A stretch of 64,000 bases of DNA from Sipunculus nudus (GCA_026874595.1 CM049310.1:23104058-23168057); one strand, 5' to 3'; shown: positions 1-13,105, counted from the first letter of the stretch. Notes: generated by a model not told the origin, from the letters alone. Program-made: numbers and translations.

Positions 1-3000
1 AACTACCCGTATTCTAGTTTATTACTGGAATTGATAGTCAATTTCACAGGTGGTGAAGTTTTTACTCTTCTGAAGTAAGGAATTACTTATCTGATGAACA
101 TCCACACTTTCATAGCAATACACAACTTTGTGGACACAATTAAATGTGCACTTTAATCATTGTAACCCTGGTGGTACAATACAAAATTAAAAATGTAGCA
201 TAGCCTATAATAAGAATGAATCAAATACAGAAAATAATAACATATTAACAATAATCATCTTGTTTATGCACCATCTGGTGGGGGGGGGGGGGGTGCAGAG
301 GGGAAGCCTGCTGGTAGTGGCCAAGCTGAGCCAAGGCAAGCTGCCTGGGGTAGGTTACATAATGCAAGTGAAGGCTGTACTACCAGGTGGGCTAGATGTA
401 AACAACACTTGACATGGTGCATGAAAACTTGAATAAAAGCTACCCTTTTTAATCAATTCCTTTGAAATTTCAGGTTTTAAAAGATTAAATCCTTATGTAT
501 ATATGCTGTGAAAATTAAATCAACAGTGCTTACAGGGAAAAACGTGCCATTGCCAAAGTTGGACAAAATTTAAGGTATTAATTTTTTATTTATGCTAATA
601 ACTTGAAAAATTTGCAAAATTCAGATCTAATTTTGGGTAAACAATTGAATCTTGATTAAATAAAGTTATATTCCTGAAAAAAAGTCTCTAGCTTCAGCGA
701 TTCTCATGTTAGGTAAGTAAATATATTTCCTGATTTTTTAAAAATTGCATTTTATTTTGGCCAATAACTTTAAAATAAGACCCAACACTGACCTAATTTT
801 TTGTATGTTCATAATCATAGAAAATGTATGGAAGAATATGAATACTTAATATGATCAAAAACAGATCAGTGGTTTTGATATTAGGCAGCCTTAAAGTGTA
901 ACAATGGCTTTTTTAGCGAAAATGGAGGTTTTTCCTTAATATCTCGAAGGAACGAAGTCCTAATGACCCAATTTTCAGTATGGTAGGAGATTTTGGGGAC
1001 ATCTAATGGTATGCAAAATTTTGGAATTGTAGGTCAAATGGTTTTAAAACGTGCGCTGTTACGGACGGCCGGACGGCTGGACAGACGATGGACAAAGGAC
1101 CACGACTATAGCTCAGATGACTTATAGTCAGCTGAGCTAAAAATAATAACAAATTGTCCCAAATATTATTTTTGTTAAAAATAATAAGAGAATCGTATGA
1201 TTTTTTAAAATAAAATACAACTGAAATGTTTATTAAAATAATATCAAAGAATATACTCATGAATGCATTCATGAATACATTTTGAAAGTTTTTGCACTGG
1301 TATTCATATACTTTCATTTTTACCTGAATTCCCATTCTTATGTAAGAAATTTTATAATGGAATGCATATTCATATTCGTATTCAAATACATTTGCAAAGT
1401 ATTCACACCATGTCTGGTGTTTATTCAGTTTTCACCAAACAATGATGTTGAGAATCCAGAATATTCAAAATTCACACATTTAAATAATGATCTAAAGTAC
1501 ATGGTTTTATGGGTTTTATTCATATTTAAAAAAAAATAAATGTAATATATTCATTTTGGACTAATTTCACATCAATGTACACACTAGACACAGCAGGAAT
1601 CTAGATTAATATTATCAACTGCATCTTTGTCTATCATTAATTTCCTTCATATAATCCCTAATGATTAGTAATGAATAATATGATGTATTTTTTTATCATT
1701 AAAATTGAAATGAAAATTACCATAGGCGACTGCATGGTGCTATTTGGAATATGTGACATTCTATCAATCGATACAAGATTCTTATATCATCAGTAACTGC
1801 AAGTTAATTTCCTGTTATCATCAACTAACAAATTCCTTTTCTATTTTTCTTTAATTTGTTATTAAAAATCAATAAAAATTTATTAATTTATTGTTATGTT
1901 GTTAGTTAAAACAACTAGATGAGTTGGGTTGGACACCTGGATCAACTGTGGCCGGCCATGAGCTGCCTGGCTGCCCCAGTGTATGCCTCGCGTCAAGCGT
2001 GCATAACTTGATGAAAGGTCAACAGGGTCGACATACAGGCGACTCAAAAGGGGCTGGGGAGAGCTAAGGTCTGACATGGTCTCATAAAAACATTAATTAA
2101 AGCTACAATTTTTGGCCAATTTCTTTCAGCTTTCTAAACTAAAAAGCTGAAATCATTACGTGTGCATGATATGAAAATTATATCAACAGTGCTCTCAGGA
2201 AACAAATGTGCCATGTTCAAAGTTTGGCAAAATTTAAGGTACTGATTTTATATTTATACTAATAACTTATAAAATTTGAAAAATTCAGAACTAATTTTGG
2301 GTATTCAATTGAATCTTGATAAAATAATGTTACATCCCTGACAAAAAATCTCTAGCTTCAGCAATCCTCTTGTTAAGGGAGTAAATATATTTCTTGATTT
2401 TTTACAAAGTGCATTATGTTTGGGGCCACAACTTAAAACAATTACGCAATACTGACATCATTTCTGGCATGTGCATACAGAATGTATAGAAAAATATGTA
2501 TATTATATATGATTAAAGTCAGATCATTGGTTTTGATATTAGGCAGTCTTGAAGTGTAAAAATGGGTTTTTAATGGAAAAATGAAGTTTTTCATTAATAT
2601 CCCGAAGGTATAAAGTCCTAGTGACCAAATTCTTGGCATGTAGGGGATTTTGGAGACATCTAATTGTATACCAAATTTTAGGAACTGAGAGCTGAAGCTG
2701 GGGAGCTGAGCTCTTGCAAACTGCATAACACTAGCTTGATGTAAACAAAATGTTACATGGTGCTTGAAAACTTGAATAAAATCTACAGTTTTTGATCAAC
2801 TGGTTTTAAATTTTTTTGTTTTAACAGTTGAAATGGTAACAAAAACATGCTTTGAAAATTAAATCCACAGCAGTTACAGGAAAAAAACGTGCCATGGTCA
2901 AACTTGGGTATTTTTAAGGTTAAAATTTAAGGTACCAATTTTATATTTTTGCCAATATTAAAAAAAAATTAACAGATTTTGATCTAATTTTTGGTATACA

Positions 3001-3512
3001 ATTCAATTTTGATTATTTAAAGTAGTATTACTGAAAAAAATTCCTACCTTTAACACTTTTGGTCTTAAGTGACAAAATATCTTTTCTCATTTTTTTACAA
3101 AGTCCATTATATTTGGGCCCATAACTTTTTTAAATTAAATAATACTGACTTAATTTCTGGCATGTACATAGGAACCATATAGAGGAATATTTATGGTAAA
3201 AATGAAGAAAACCAGATGAGTTGTTTGGATATTAGGCAGTCCTGAAATGTGAAAATAGATTTCTAATAAAAAATTTAGGTTTTTCCTTAATATCTCGAAG
3301 GAACGAAGTCATATTGACCCAATTTTTGGCATGGTAGGAGATTTTGGGGACATCTAACTGTTTGCCGAATTTCAGATTCGTAGGTCAAATGGTGTCGAAT
3401 CGTGCCAGTCTTACGGACGGACATCCGGACGGACGGACAGACAGACAGACGGACGGAGGACGGACAATGGATCACGACTATAGCTCAGATGACTGATAGT
3501 CAGCTGAGCTAA
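1..3512 (+). repeat. Mosaic dispersed repeat, copy 1 of a ~3.4-kb duplication
   Basis: Large parts match 30750-36335 in the same orientation (for example the segments around 60-480, 1150-2100 and 2100-2760). Within it, a shorter motif recurs: CTTAATATCTCGAAGGAACG, a bland 100-bp stretch, a GGACGGACGG run, then a hairpin beginning TAGCTCAG and ending CTGAGCTA before AAAA. Hairpins sit at 1109-1139 and 3479-3511. No coding potential was seen. A G-tract lies at 280-292. Confidence 0.75.
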
Positions 3513-4016
3513 AAATGTGACAGAAGCCAACTGCTTGATTTTAAATTAACCGTGACCAGAGCAAGTTTAAGAAATATGTACTCACAGATTGATGTCTAAA
3601 CAAAACACCTTTGTGAATATATGTTCATTATTTAATTATATGTTTTAGAGGAAGTCCATTTATGATTTTCAATAAAAATATACTTAGGCCTACTCCTAGA
3701 CTAGTTAAACATGTTATAAGGATTAATGAAAACTGTTTAATATAATAGGCTTTGATAACAAATTTCTATTTGCATGTAGGCTTATACTGTTAAAGTAATC
3801 CATAAATTGCACAGAGTATTACTCATAATGCCAATGTCTATATGTACTTATAGGGAACAGGAAATAGTCCGGACCTTAAGCTCTTGGGCAATGGCTCTTT
3901 AGTTCTAGACACTTTGTTTATATTTATAAGATTTCTAACAACATTCACCTGATGATCGGGTCGCATCCCGTGAAACAGACTGTAGTGAATTTACAGTGTT
4001 GTTTTTTCTCCAGAGT

Positions 4017-4083
<67 letters not shown>

Positions 4084-6174
4084 TACCTGATAAAACCCAA
4101 TCCTGGGGCAAACAAATATTAGTATATTTTAGTTTAATATTTTGTAATTTTCATTAATATTAAGACCCTGAGATGACAGACTGCGAGCTTGCTGGCAAAG
4201 AAAATTTAGGTATTTCTTTAGTCTTTATGTAAAATCAACAAAGCTTGAATGATAAAACTTGGTTTCTGAGCTTGGAGACTTTTCAATAATGATGACAACG
4301 CACACAACTAAACTGAAAACTAATTTAGGTTATCAGGTTATAAAACAGTGTTATGATGCAATATGAATAATAAACCCATACATAAGATTTGTTATGGGTT
4401 CATAACTGAGATTTCAGTTATGGGGATCCTCTTATGGAAAAGTGTAGCAAGGGTATATTGGGATATTTGCAAAATAAACAGAGAAAATGGAGGCAATTTA
4501 GCAAATTTCTTACCAATAATGGCTAATAAACTGTTCTGGAGTAAAAATAAATTATGTAGAAGTGCCCTTATAAGGAAATTGTTAAGATTTCAACTCCTGT
4601 GGTTTTTTTAGCCTGCCATGCGGTCATGTTTATCTTTTGTCACATGACCCTGTCCTTGACCTTATTGATATGAGAAAAGTTGTCCTCTGATTATTGTTCC
4701 AAATAAATTATAATAAATATTGTTTCCATAACTTCCATAGGCAAATTTGTTAAAACCTTAAATGATATAGCCATAAACTTATAAAGGACTTATTGAAGCC
4801 ATATATTATCATTTACTCATAAGTATTATTCATGAAATGAGATTTTTTTAATAGATTTATTAGCAATAAATTACTCTGGTACACCAGAGGTCAGGTCACA
4901 GGTCAGGTCATGGGTGAACAGAGTTCATGCCTCAGCAACATGGCTGTGTCAGTGATGGTCTTCTGCTCTTCTCTTCATGATAAAATGCTGTTATATCATA
5001 TATAACATAAACAGGAGACTCCACATGTATGGAAACTGATATATAAAGGATATATAGGTAGAGTGAACATAGTTTAAGCTGCATCTTATTCTTAATTACT
5101 CTTTTATTCTTTCCTTCTGATACATCAGAAGGACCGCTACGATATTTCGTAAGAACATACTCAAGGCTGAGTATGGAGCCTGGGTCACCTGGTGTGTAAT
5201 TCTCAGCCTTGCACCAAGGCAAACATAAGATATATAACAAGCCCCAATTATGTGACACTTCACTTGACCCAGTGACGTACAGCGCAATGTTTCCCAGAAA
5301 TATGGCAGTGTAATGTGATTTGAGTCATAAACTTGACTAGTACAAATGTTTTCAATAAACAATGACAGGCTGTTATATTATCTGATGCGAACAGGTTGGT
5401 CCTATTGTTCTATCTCATCATATGACGAATCATTGGACCATTGACAGTGACGTCTGGTCAGTGTTTCTGGACAGAGATGGCCCGGACAAACAAGCACTTC
5501 ATTTTCAATCTAATCTGTCAATAAAATACCTAAATTCTGTGAATAAGAGCAGTTCTGCTCTGATAACACAAAACTGACCCGCTCTTTGTCCTGGCCCGTT
5601 ATACACTGTTGTGTTTCCCACGATTCCATGTCAATTTCTCAGCTGTTTTCTGCTGATTCCTTGTTGTTCTCCGAATTGCATCACTACTACGTCAGATCCG
5701 GTTTCTCATTCTCGATACTGATTGGACATTATATTTATCACAGCCAATGTACGTGAAGGCCATGAGTCACCTTGACCTCTGACATGGCAAAGTAGGTCAC
5801 AGATATTTTGTAAACAGGTGCACGCGGTTCACGTTCCAGAATTTGCTTCCTGTTGCCACAGGGGCTCCCAGATTTCGGACAAAAATCGCTTTGTATTTGA
5901 CACTTGTACTTTACCAGAATACAAAGCATTTTAACGTTGTAACAGTTTTGTGCAATACAACATTAAACCTGGATTGCTATCCAGCTGTTCAAGCGGTTGT
6001 TCATACTGCCTCTAAATTAAAAATAAAGGTGACCATATTCACCTGCCTTTTAAAAAAGAATTTATGTGATTGCTGGCTTCCTCTGTGTTTATATTAATGA
6101 TCTAAGGATAATTTAAGGATTATTTAAAGTTCTTGTAACGCCTAACAGCCATATAGCTTGCACATTCCGAGCCC
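3513..6174. other. Unassigned AT-rich stretch
   Basis: No gene or known element was recognised. It holds a TA/TG microsatellite (about 4020-4083). A 60-100-codon minus-strand frame around 4932-5258 reads plausibly (AENYTPGDPGSILSLEYVLT) but shows no domain, and its borders are not convincing splice sites. Around 5640-5900 the base composition is more mixed, as at promoters, but nothing definite can be assigned. Confidence 0.4.
4021..4083. repeat. (TA)n/(TG)n microsatellite
   Basis: About 25 TA units are followed by a short TG run. Confidence 0.95.
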
Positions 6175-6256
6175 GATTTAATCGAACTCAATATTATTAG
6201 GCCCTGCCATATATCGAGTCCGATAGCTATACAGTGAGAGTTTCTACAATATAAGC
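6175..6256 (+). repeat. 82-bp inverted repeat, left arm
   Basis: It matches the reverse complement of 8204-8286 with about three mismatches. It contains a near-palindrome (ACTCAATATT...ATATCGAGT), so a single arm can also fold alone. The arms enclose about 1.95 kb of AT-rich DNA with microsatellites and no transposase frame. They may be the ends of a non-autonomous DNA element or two insertions of one short palindromic element. Confidence 0.75.
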
Positions 6257-6651
6257 CTCAGACTACACACCATCCAATTCCCTTGTAACCAGGTCAACAG
6301 GTGTTTATTACCCCGTGCCAGCGCGTCACTCTTCACATACAAAACTTTCCTATGGGGGCTGCATGTGTTTCTATATATATATATATGTGTGTGTGTGATT
6401 TTGAGATATAATTCTTTATAATAATTATATTTTATTTTTTTCTTTATTCAAATATCAGCTATTTGACTGAAATCACCATTATGTTCAGTTATACGTGCGT
6501 ATTTGTTTAGAAAATATTTAAGTATACATTGTTTCATTTTTTAAGCATGGCCATATGTACAAGTGATAATGTTAGCTAACTTTCAGATATGTAGGCCTAT
6601 TAAGTATTTGTATTAGAATAATAATACTAGATACTTTTGTACCTCATTTTT

Positions 6652-6660
<9 letters not shown>

Positions 6661-6738
<78 letters not shown>
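6661..6738. repeat. (TA)n microsatellite
   Basis: This is an almost pure TA run with one AAATA interruption. A GTGTGTGT run precedes it. Confidence 0.95.
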
Positions 6739-6739
<1 letters not shown>

Positions 6740-7026
6740 AATAATTTTAATGACATTTCTAATGGTTTAAGCAAATTGTAAAATAATTTTAAAATGATTA
6801 TTGGTTCATACAGCTAAACCAATATTATTTTCCAAATACACATGAGTGTACATATGTTTTGTGTGTGTTATTATTTAATATTATCTTACAAATTTCATAT
6901 ATCATGTGTGTGTGTGTGCCAATATGTTGTGCATTTTTAATAATTTACTTTTTTTATATTTATAAATCGCCTCTTAAATTAAACTGGTTTGTTATGTAAC
7001 ACTTGAGTAAGTACATAAAGGTGTGC

Positions 7027-7027
<1 letters not shown>

Positions 7028-7080
<53 letters not shown>
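7028..7080. repeat. (TA)n microsatellite
   Basis: A TA run lies in the interval enclosed by the 82-bp inverted repeats. Shorter TA runs follow to about 7190. Confidence 0.95.
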
Positions 7081-7082
<2 letters not shown>

Positions 7083-8024
7083 TTACAGACATATATTGTT
7101 TACATATTAATTGTATGTTATTTTTTATTTTTGACATATAAAAGTTACATATTATATATATATACATTAATATATATATATATATTTATTTATATTATTA
7201 TACATTAATATTTAATAACAATATAATAAAAAATAATATAATATAGTACGATATAAGGATTAAAATACTGTATATACCATTACATATATACTCTGATGTG
7301 TTTATATGCATAAGTATTGAAAAGCCTGAATTTAATGAACATGAAATGTGAAAATGTAACTTAAAAGCCCTTAAATCTCTGTAGATATAGCAGGACTAGA
7401 CTGGTACCCTGCACAATTAATGATTGACAAAACCCTAGTTAAGCTATATAAATCATACAAAAATAATTAAAAAATAACAATGGGCAACCTATTTACATAT
7501 ACTAGTGTGAAGGACAACACTTGTAGGATACGATTATTTATACTTTTTCTCCTGATGTGACCGGGATTGGCTGCTTTTAATCAGTGAAATGAAGCTTGTT
7601 GATGCTGACATGCCAACTCTGACATGAAGCGGCGTCATGAACAAGGGTTGAATTCTTCACTTTTTTCGCTAGTAACGATCTCTTACTGGTCATTTCACGT
7701 AAATAACCACTCAGGATATCATTAAATGTAACAGTTTGATGAAAAAAACTTTAATTAATTAAGATAAATACTCATTCTAACACTGAAGCGATCTTCGCCA
7801 ACATGCACGCCGCCTAGTGGTAGAAGTTTGAAACGGCTAATTATGCGTGGGTAAATCTGCACAGCATGTTTGATTGTGCTCTTCAGAGTTGGGCCCGTTG
7901 ACAGGGTTGAAACAAAATGTAACAAACTTTAAGCTGTCAATCACTCAAGTTGGCAAGGCTCCCAGTGAGGTCTTCCAGTGCGCCCGATCGACTGTTCTTC
8001 TCTGTCCCTACTAAACTCGCTGAC

Positions 8025-8205
8025 ATGCCTCTGGTAAAAAGGTCAGTAAATGTTTAAAAATGATGATCAAAGTTTAATTTTAATTGCTATCGAAACCATG
8101 AAACACATACTTATTGGCGTTAAAATGGTGTAATCCTGTGTCTTGTTGTTTGGCAGTAAACAGGCCGTCAAAGAAGATGCAATGGATCCCTTGCATCTTC
8201 CGTAG
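8025..8205 (+). pseudogene. Possible truncated two-exon gene start (unrecognised)
   Basis: ATG at 8025 opens MPLVK and runs into a good donor, AAAAAG/GTCAGT, at 8041. An acceptor TTGTTTGGCAG precedes 8157. Joined, they read MPLVKSKQAVKEDAMDPLHLP and then TAG at 8203-8205. The stop coincides with the inner edge of the 82-bp inverted-repeat arm, so the frame may have been cut by that insertion. The upstream 400 bp is less AT-rich than its surroundings. I recognise no protein; chance is a serious alternative. Confidence 0.2.
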
Positions 8206-8286
8206 CTTATATTGTAGAAACTCTCACTGTATGGCTATCGGACTCAATATATGGCAGGGCCTAATAATATTGAGTCCGATTAAATC
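8204..8286 (-). repeat. 82-bp inverted repeat, right arm
   Basis: This is the partner of 6175-6256. The 12-bp arms CGGACTCAATAT and ATATTGAGTCCG at 8239-8278 form a perfect palindromic stem. Flanking sequences outside and inside the two arms do not match, so the repeat ends sharply. Confidence 0.75.
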
Positions 8287-8799
8287 CTGCTAGTACATTC
8301 CATATGTTACTCTATATACTTCTTGTGTACTTATATATATATCCCTCAATAATCGGTAACTAATTTTATAAATCGAATTATGATGAAAAAAAAAAAACAT
8401 CATGCTAAAAGCTCTTCAGCTTGATTCTAAGAAACAGGACAATGGCGTCTACAGCCGTCAATAATTTACCAAAAAGGTACATAAGATATGTTAATAAATA
8501 TGTATCGACCCATACCCCCTGGAAAATCCTGGATCGCCGATAATTATGAATTATATATATTAATTTTGGTATACCTGCATCAATTTGATATTTTCAGATT
8601 AATCTCAGTGTTGTGTAAAATGTCTGCATATATCATTAAAAGCATAATTAAATTTCAATTCTCCTGAATTAAATCTCGCAAAGGCAGGACTTATTATAAT
8701 GAAGGTCATAGAACTTCTTTTCCTTACTTCTGTTTCGTTAAATTTGATAATAAGGTTTAATCATTTTGTTAAAAAAAGTTCATGGTTGGGATCCCGCTG

Positions 8800-9340
8800 A
8801 AACAGAGTTTCGCGGATAGTATGTGTTCACGCGGGTTCCGATCTGCCTCCGCGTTCGTACTTATTTGAGACCCTTGGACTGATCTTCCTGAAACCCCACG
8901 TGCACAAATATTGGGTCACATGCCTAACAAAGATTGGTGGCGCCACATGTAAACCTTTTCGCATATATTGTGTCTGTCTAGTGATAATAACACATATCTC
9001 AGGAGAGGTTCCCTGTATTGGGCTGAAATTGTGCATGTCCGTATCCTAGTAGATCTTGGATAGCTTGATACTGTACTCAAGACTGCGATCGGTTTTGCGT
9101 GATGTTCATCCGTGAGTTTGCTTTGGGTAAAAATCTCAGGAGTAGTCATGCAATTGTATCAGCCTGAATTTTGGCATGTCCATCCATCTTGAATAGCTTA
9201 CTCGTCCACATGGCAGGTGGTGCCACCCATTATGACGTATTCGTAGAAAACATCCATGCATTTATCTCAGGTATGGTTTGACTAACCTGCCTGAAATTTT
9301 GTTTGTAAATAGATCTTTGATATCGTAGTCTCACAGTGTA
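8800..9340 (-). repeat. Diverged GGTGGCGCCAC-type dispersed repeat
   Basis: It contains GGTGGCGCCACATG, AACACATATCTCAGGAG, GCTGAAATTGTGCATGTCC and ATCTTGGATAGCTTG. These are reversed, diverged versions of the units tandemly arrayed at 27.9-29.2 and 43.9-44.8 kb. Confidence 0.6.
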
Positions 9341-9594
9341 AAAGCCTGCATGTTTCCTGTGTTTTTTTATATTTAGTAGAATCCATCCATAAATGTGCTT
9401 AGGCGTGTAGATAAAGATTTTCGTGAAAAAATATTAAATCTTATATAAGGTCAATATAAGAAATATGAACTAACTAAAGTTTTATATATATATATATAAC
9501 TCAGATTATAGTTTAGGCTCGGGTTTTATGACTTGTATCCATATTTAGGAGCAGTTTCTTTTGTTTAACCGATACGACGATACAGGACCGATGT

Positions 9595-9640
9595 GGCATA
9601 TCGTGGCATATCGATATATCGGTATATTGATATAGCCCTA
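9595..9640 (-). repeat. Terminus of an element starting TAGGGCTATATCAATAT
   Basis: On the minus strand it reads TAGGGCTATATCAATATACC then GATATATCGATATG. It matches the plus-strand start at 62192 (TAGGGCTGTATCAATATATC). These look like ends of one DNA-transposon family, with no partner end found nearby. Confidence 0.45.
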
Positions 9641-9687
9641 ATATACAATTAATAATATATAAATATCTCAGCACAAACTATGATCCA

Positions 9688-9905
9688 GTAGAATCGCCGA
9701 TCCTTCTAGAACAAAGTCCGAACTGGGGGAAACTCCGATCAGACTTGGTAATATAGGAAGATCGGCGGTTTTTTTTGGACAAACCCAATCGTAGTCTTTA
9801 CTAGGACAAACTCCGATCAACAAGAGACAACAACTTAATAAGTTTTTCTACTAGTAGGCCTAGGATCAGAGATACTACTAGGACAAACTCCGATCGTAGG
9901 GTGTG
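9688..9905. repeat. Cluster of GGACAAACTCCGATC repeats
   Basis: Four variants of (T)AGGACAAACTCCGATC occur at about 9708, 9730, 9800 and 9880. An inverted pair, ATCGCCGATCCTTC and GGAAGATCGGCGGT, encloses the first two. Identity unknown. Confidence 0.55.
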
Positions 9906-10377
9906 TGTGTATAAACACATATATAATGCTTTATATATGTTTACATGTTAGTGAATACATGTACATTCATTTGATTATGTAGGCTAATTATCAAGGCTTC
10001 ACGTGTTTGTACCACCAGAATCCCCACTGGTCGAGCACGTGTTAAACACGATACAAGCGTCAAACACGGCTCCGTGAGGCAATTGGTAAAAAAGGCCGCT
10101 CGTTTTCCGCCAGTGCAAAGGAATCTTGACAGAGAAAAATATAATAGAAACGAGGCTGAAGAATGTTAACTGTCCTTTAGCTACAGTTTTATTAGTCTGT
10201 AAGACAGCATACAGCGCATCTCCCAACCAGGCGTTGAAATCTAATACAACTGATCATTGAGCCCATCGTCTACAGCAATAAAATGTCATAGGTTAGGATT
10301 AAATTGAGAATCTGGAGCTAAACTGTTGTGCACCTTGATTCCACCATCCCACTATTGATAACTTACACTAATGATGG

Positions 10378-10400
10378 GGGGGGGGGGGGGGGGGGGGGTG
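10378..10400 (+). repeat. Poly-G tract
   Basis: About 22 consecutive G follow ACTAATGAT. Unlike the other G tracts here, it is not in the common dispersed-repeat context. Confidence 0.95.
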
Positions 10401-10728
10401 GTCAGAGTAGAGCACCAAAGGTTTCATATGTAACTGATGCCGAACCCGGTAGCTGGCGCCTTGAATCAGTGTGGCCCTGAGTGATCACATTGGCAAATTT
10501 GTATATCTTACCAGTAACCTTCACTCTGCTGATCCCGTAAATAGTCACAATCACAATATATTCTAGATAGAATTACATTAATCGATATGAATGAATACTG
10601 TTACTCTCTTGTAAAACCAGCGTGTGGCGGACACATTCATGGGCGGGAAAATCGTAAGTATGACCTTGTTCTTTAAAGACGAATTTTGTCAGGGACCGGC
10701 TTGATAATTGACAGTGCTTAAGTATATG

Positions 10729-10736
10729 GGCGTTAG
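10729..10736 (+). repeat. Target site duplication, left (GGCGTTAG)
   Basis: This 8-bp copy immediately abuts the left end of the hAT-like element and is identical to 13098-13105. Confidence 0.85.
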
Positions 10737-13097
10737 CAAACCTGGGAGCCAGCCGTTGACCTGTAAATCGGCTGGCTAGAAAAAAAAATGGGTGGCTCGC
10801 CGGCTGAGCCAGCTCAGGTCTAAGAACAATGATGATGGCTGAGTGGACAACGTTGTGGCTGGCTAGCCGGCTGAGCCGTTAAAATGAAGCAATTATTTAA
10901 TGGACAAAATGTTGTCTTAGTCTAATGCAATTATATTAATATGTACAATAATATGAAACAAATTTAACGAATATTTTAACAAGGTAATTACTCTTTTGAT
11001 ATATTAATTTTATTCAATATCACGCCAGGCGTGTACAAGGACAGTGAGTGGTTACGTGAAGGATTGGGGTTCCCCCATCGTGTTTTCAGATCTGATAATA
11101 GGCCTATGGCGTGTTTTGGTGAAGCTGATTGCTTATTTGATCAGATGAAAATTGTTATGATTTTCCTCATTTCCTGTGATAGACTTTGGGTACACATGAA
11201 TTATTTGATCTCAACTGATATAACGTTACATTGCTATAAAAGCATCTTGGAAAATCGAAGGTTTCAATTCAGCTATTGAGATATATAGATATCATTGTTT
11301 GCATCCGCTGAGCAACTGTTTTCGTGCGCTCACTTTCATGACATTATTGTTATTATTTATTATTATTATTTAAGTATATTAAAGTGCCAGATTCACTGTT
11401 TTAAAATACAGTAGCTCTAAGGCACTGTACACAGTAAAATACATTAAGATGATTAAAAAAGAAGTTGAGAGAAAGATAATACAGTTAAAATGACTAAAAA
11501 ATAGATATGCAGAAAACTAAATAATCGAGAATCCAAACAAAGTCGATGATAACGGCTAATAATATGCCAACTGGAAAAGGTGTGTTTTCAGTAGTCTTTT
11601 TCAACCGGATAATCGTTTTTCGTTTGCCAAACTTAAAGTGTTATGCATGGCTTGACGTACTGTTTACTTCTATTTTTAACTGTATCACATTGGGTTATTA
11701 GAAAGGGCAGGAAATTTTGTCAATATTTATATTGTTACGCCACCGGTTCACCAGGATGGCCTTTGTGCCTATATATATAGTGTTCAGAAAGTCATGCTTC
11801 ATCCGGAGTGTCTCTTAATAAATCAAACCATTTGGTTATAATTAATAATGGTAATAATGTCATTTGAGGAGGGAGAGAGGTGAAATAATCGTACAAAATC
11901 GAACCCCAGCCAAAGAGTTTTTTTTATAACAATCATGAAAATTTGATTGTTAAAACACATTTCTTTTTTATGTAATGTGAACAGACCAACTCACTGCCAC
12001 AACCACGATATTCCTGATTCAATTTGGCCTAGACTGAGATCGACATGTTTTCTCCTGCGCTGAACTTTCCCGGTCGCAATTGTATGCGTAATTTGTCACG
12101 TGTCTCAATTTAAATAGGAATTCTGTCATGAATTTTCGCAGTTGTCAGCCTCAATCATCCCCGTGACCTCTGTGACCCATGATATGTTCATGTGGCAACA
12201 TGTTTATCAGTGGTTGAAGCAGCCGGTGTCTGCAGCTGTTTGACACTGATTTGGTCTCGCCTTTAACTTCAAATTGCAAACCAATCAGACTCGCTTAAAA
12301 GTTTAGTTTACTGGAATCCGCTCAAGGATTTTATGTAATAACATTTATCCATAAGTGTTTACGCGAATGACATTTGCAGCATGATTATAATATTAGGTAG
12401 TTATGAGCGGTCGCTGGCTGCCGATATCGTTTCACGGTTATACGTATACTAAAGTGGCTTATATTGGCTGGAAACAATGATAACAAAAATGCATGCATAT
12501 TTTTTCCATACATATAACAGCTTTTCCCTATGGTTTTCGTTCATTTAATCCTGAATGTTAACCCAGCAGTATATCGTTTCTTTTAAATATTGCACATCGA
12601 CCTCGATTAATTTAAACGATGAAGCATCCATATCTGACTGAATAAACTTAGGAATGATCTGGATTCTGGCACTTTTTGTCTTCATTTCTGAGAAACCGGG
12701 GTTAGAGAAATGCCCTTGATCAAACGGGGAATATGCCAGTTATCCGGTCTGAAAAAGGGGCTTGCGGGAACCTTGTTAACTGTCTAACATAATGACTTAC
12801 AACTTTCACAAAATTAATCATGCATTACCATTGCGAAGCCATGCAGCTCGGTGAAATCTGCTGGAGACTGGTTCGTGTTAACATGTTACTGTAGTAACTG
12901 TTTACAAGCTGAAGTATGCAAGCGAATATCTTTTTTTTTTTCATCAGCTTATCAGTTTTTTCACCGGCGGCGTAGTTGGTGTTTAATAATCGGCGGCTGC
13001 TGGCGCAATTCGGCGGCTCAAAAAAACTATCGGCGGCGGCTTGCTTATAAAATAAACGGCGGCGGCTGGCGCAATTCGGCGGCGGCTCCCAGGTCTG
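10737..13097. mobile_element. Non-autonomous hAT-like DNA transposon with 8-bp target duplication
   Basis: A perfect 8-bp direct repeat GGCGTTAG (10729-10736 and 13098-13105) flanks a 2361-bp unit. Its ends are inverted: left CAAACCTGGGAGCCAGCCG and right (reverse complement) CAGACCTGGGAGCCGCCGCC. An 8-bp duplication with CAG-type termini fits the hAT superfamily. The ends are GC-rich, with GGCTGGCT/GGCGGCGG subterminal repeats such as transposases often bind. No transposase frame is visible, so it is non-autonomous. Its interior includes a probable reversed LINE 3' end (11355-11440) and otherwise unassigned sequence. Confidence 0.85.
11355..11440 (-). repeat. Probable CR1/L2-type LINE 3' end, inside the hAT-like element
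   Basis: The minus strand reads GTGCCTTAGAGC, a spacer, GGCACTTTAATATACTTAAA and then an ATA/ATT-rich tail. This resembles the GCGCxxTGAGC...GCGCTATATAAAT(ATT)n end of CR1/L2 elements. Confidence 0.45.
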
Positions 13098-13105
13098 GGC
13101 GTTAG
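13098..13105 (+). repeat. Target site duplication, right (GGCGTTAG)
   Basis: This 8-bp copy immediately abuts the right end of the hAT-like element and is identical to 10729-10736. Confidence 0.85.

Noticed and set aside
4932-5258. Minus-strand frame containing AENYTPGDPGSILSLEYVLT
   Set aside because: It reads like protein locally, but no family, splice borders or supporting neighbours were found.
7020-7210. Tyr/Ile repeat frames on both strands
   Set aside because: They are translations of a TA microsatellite.
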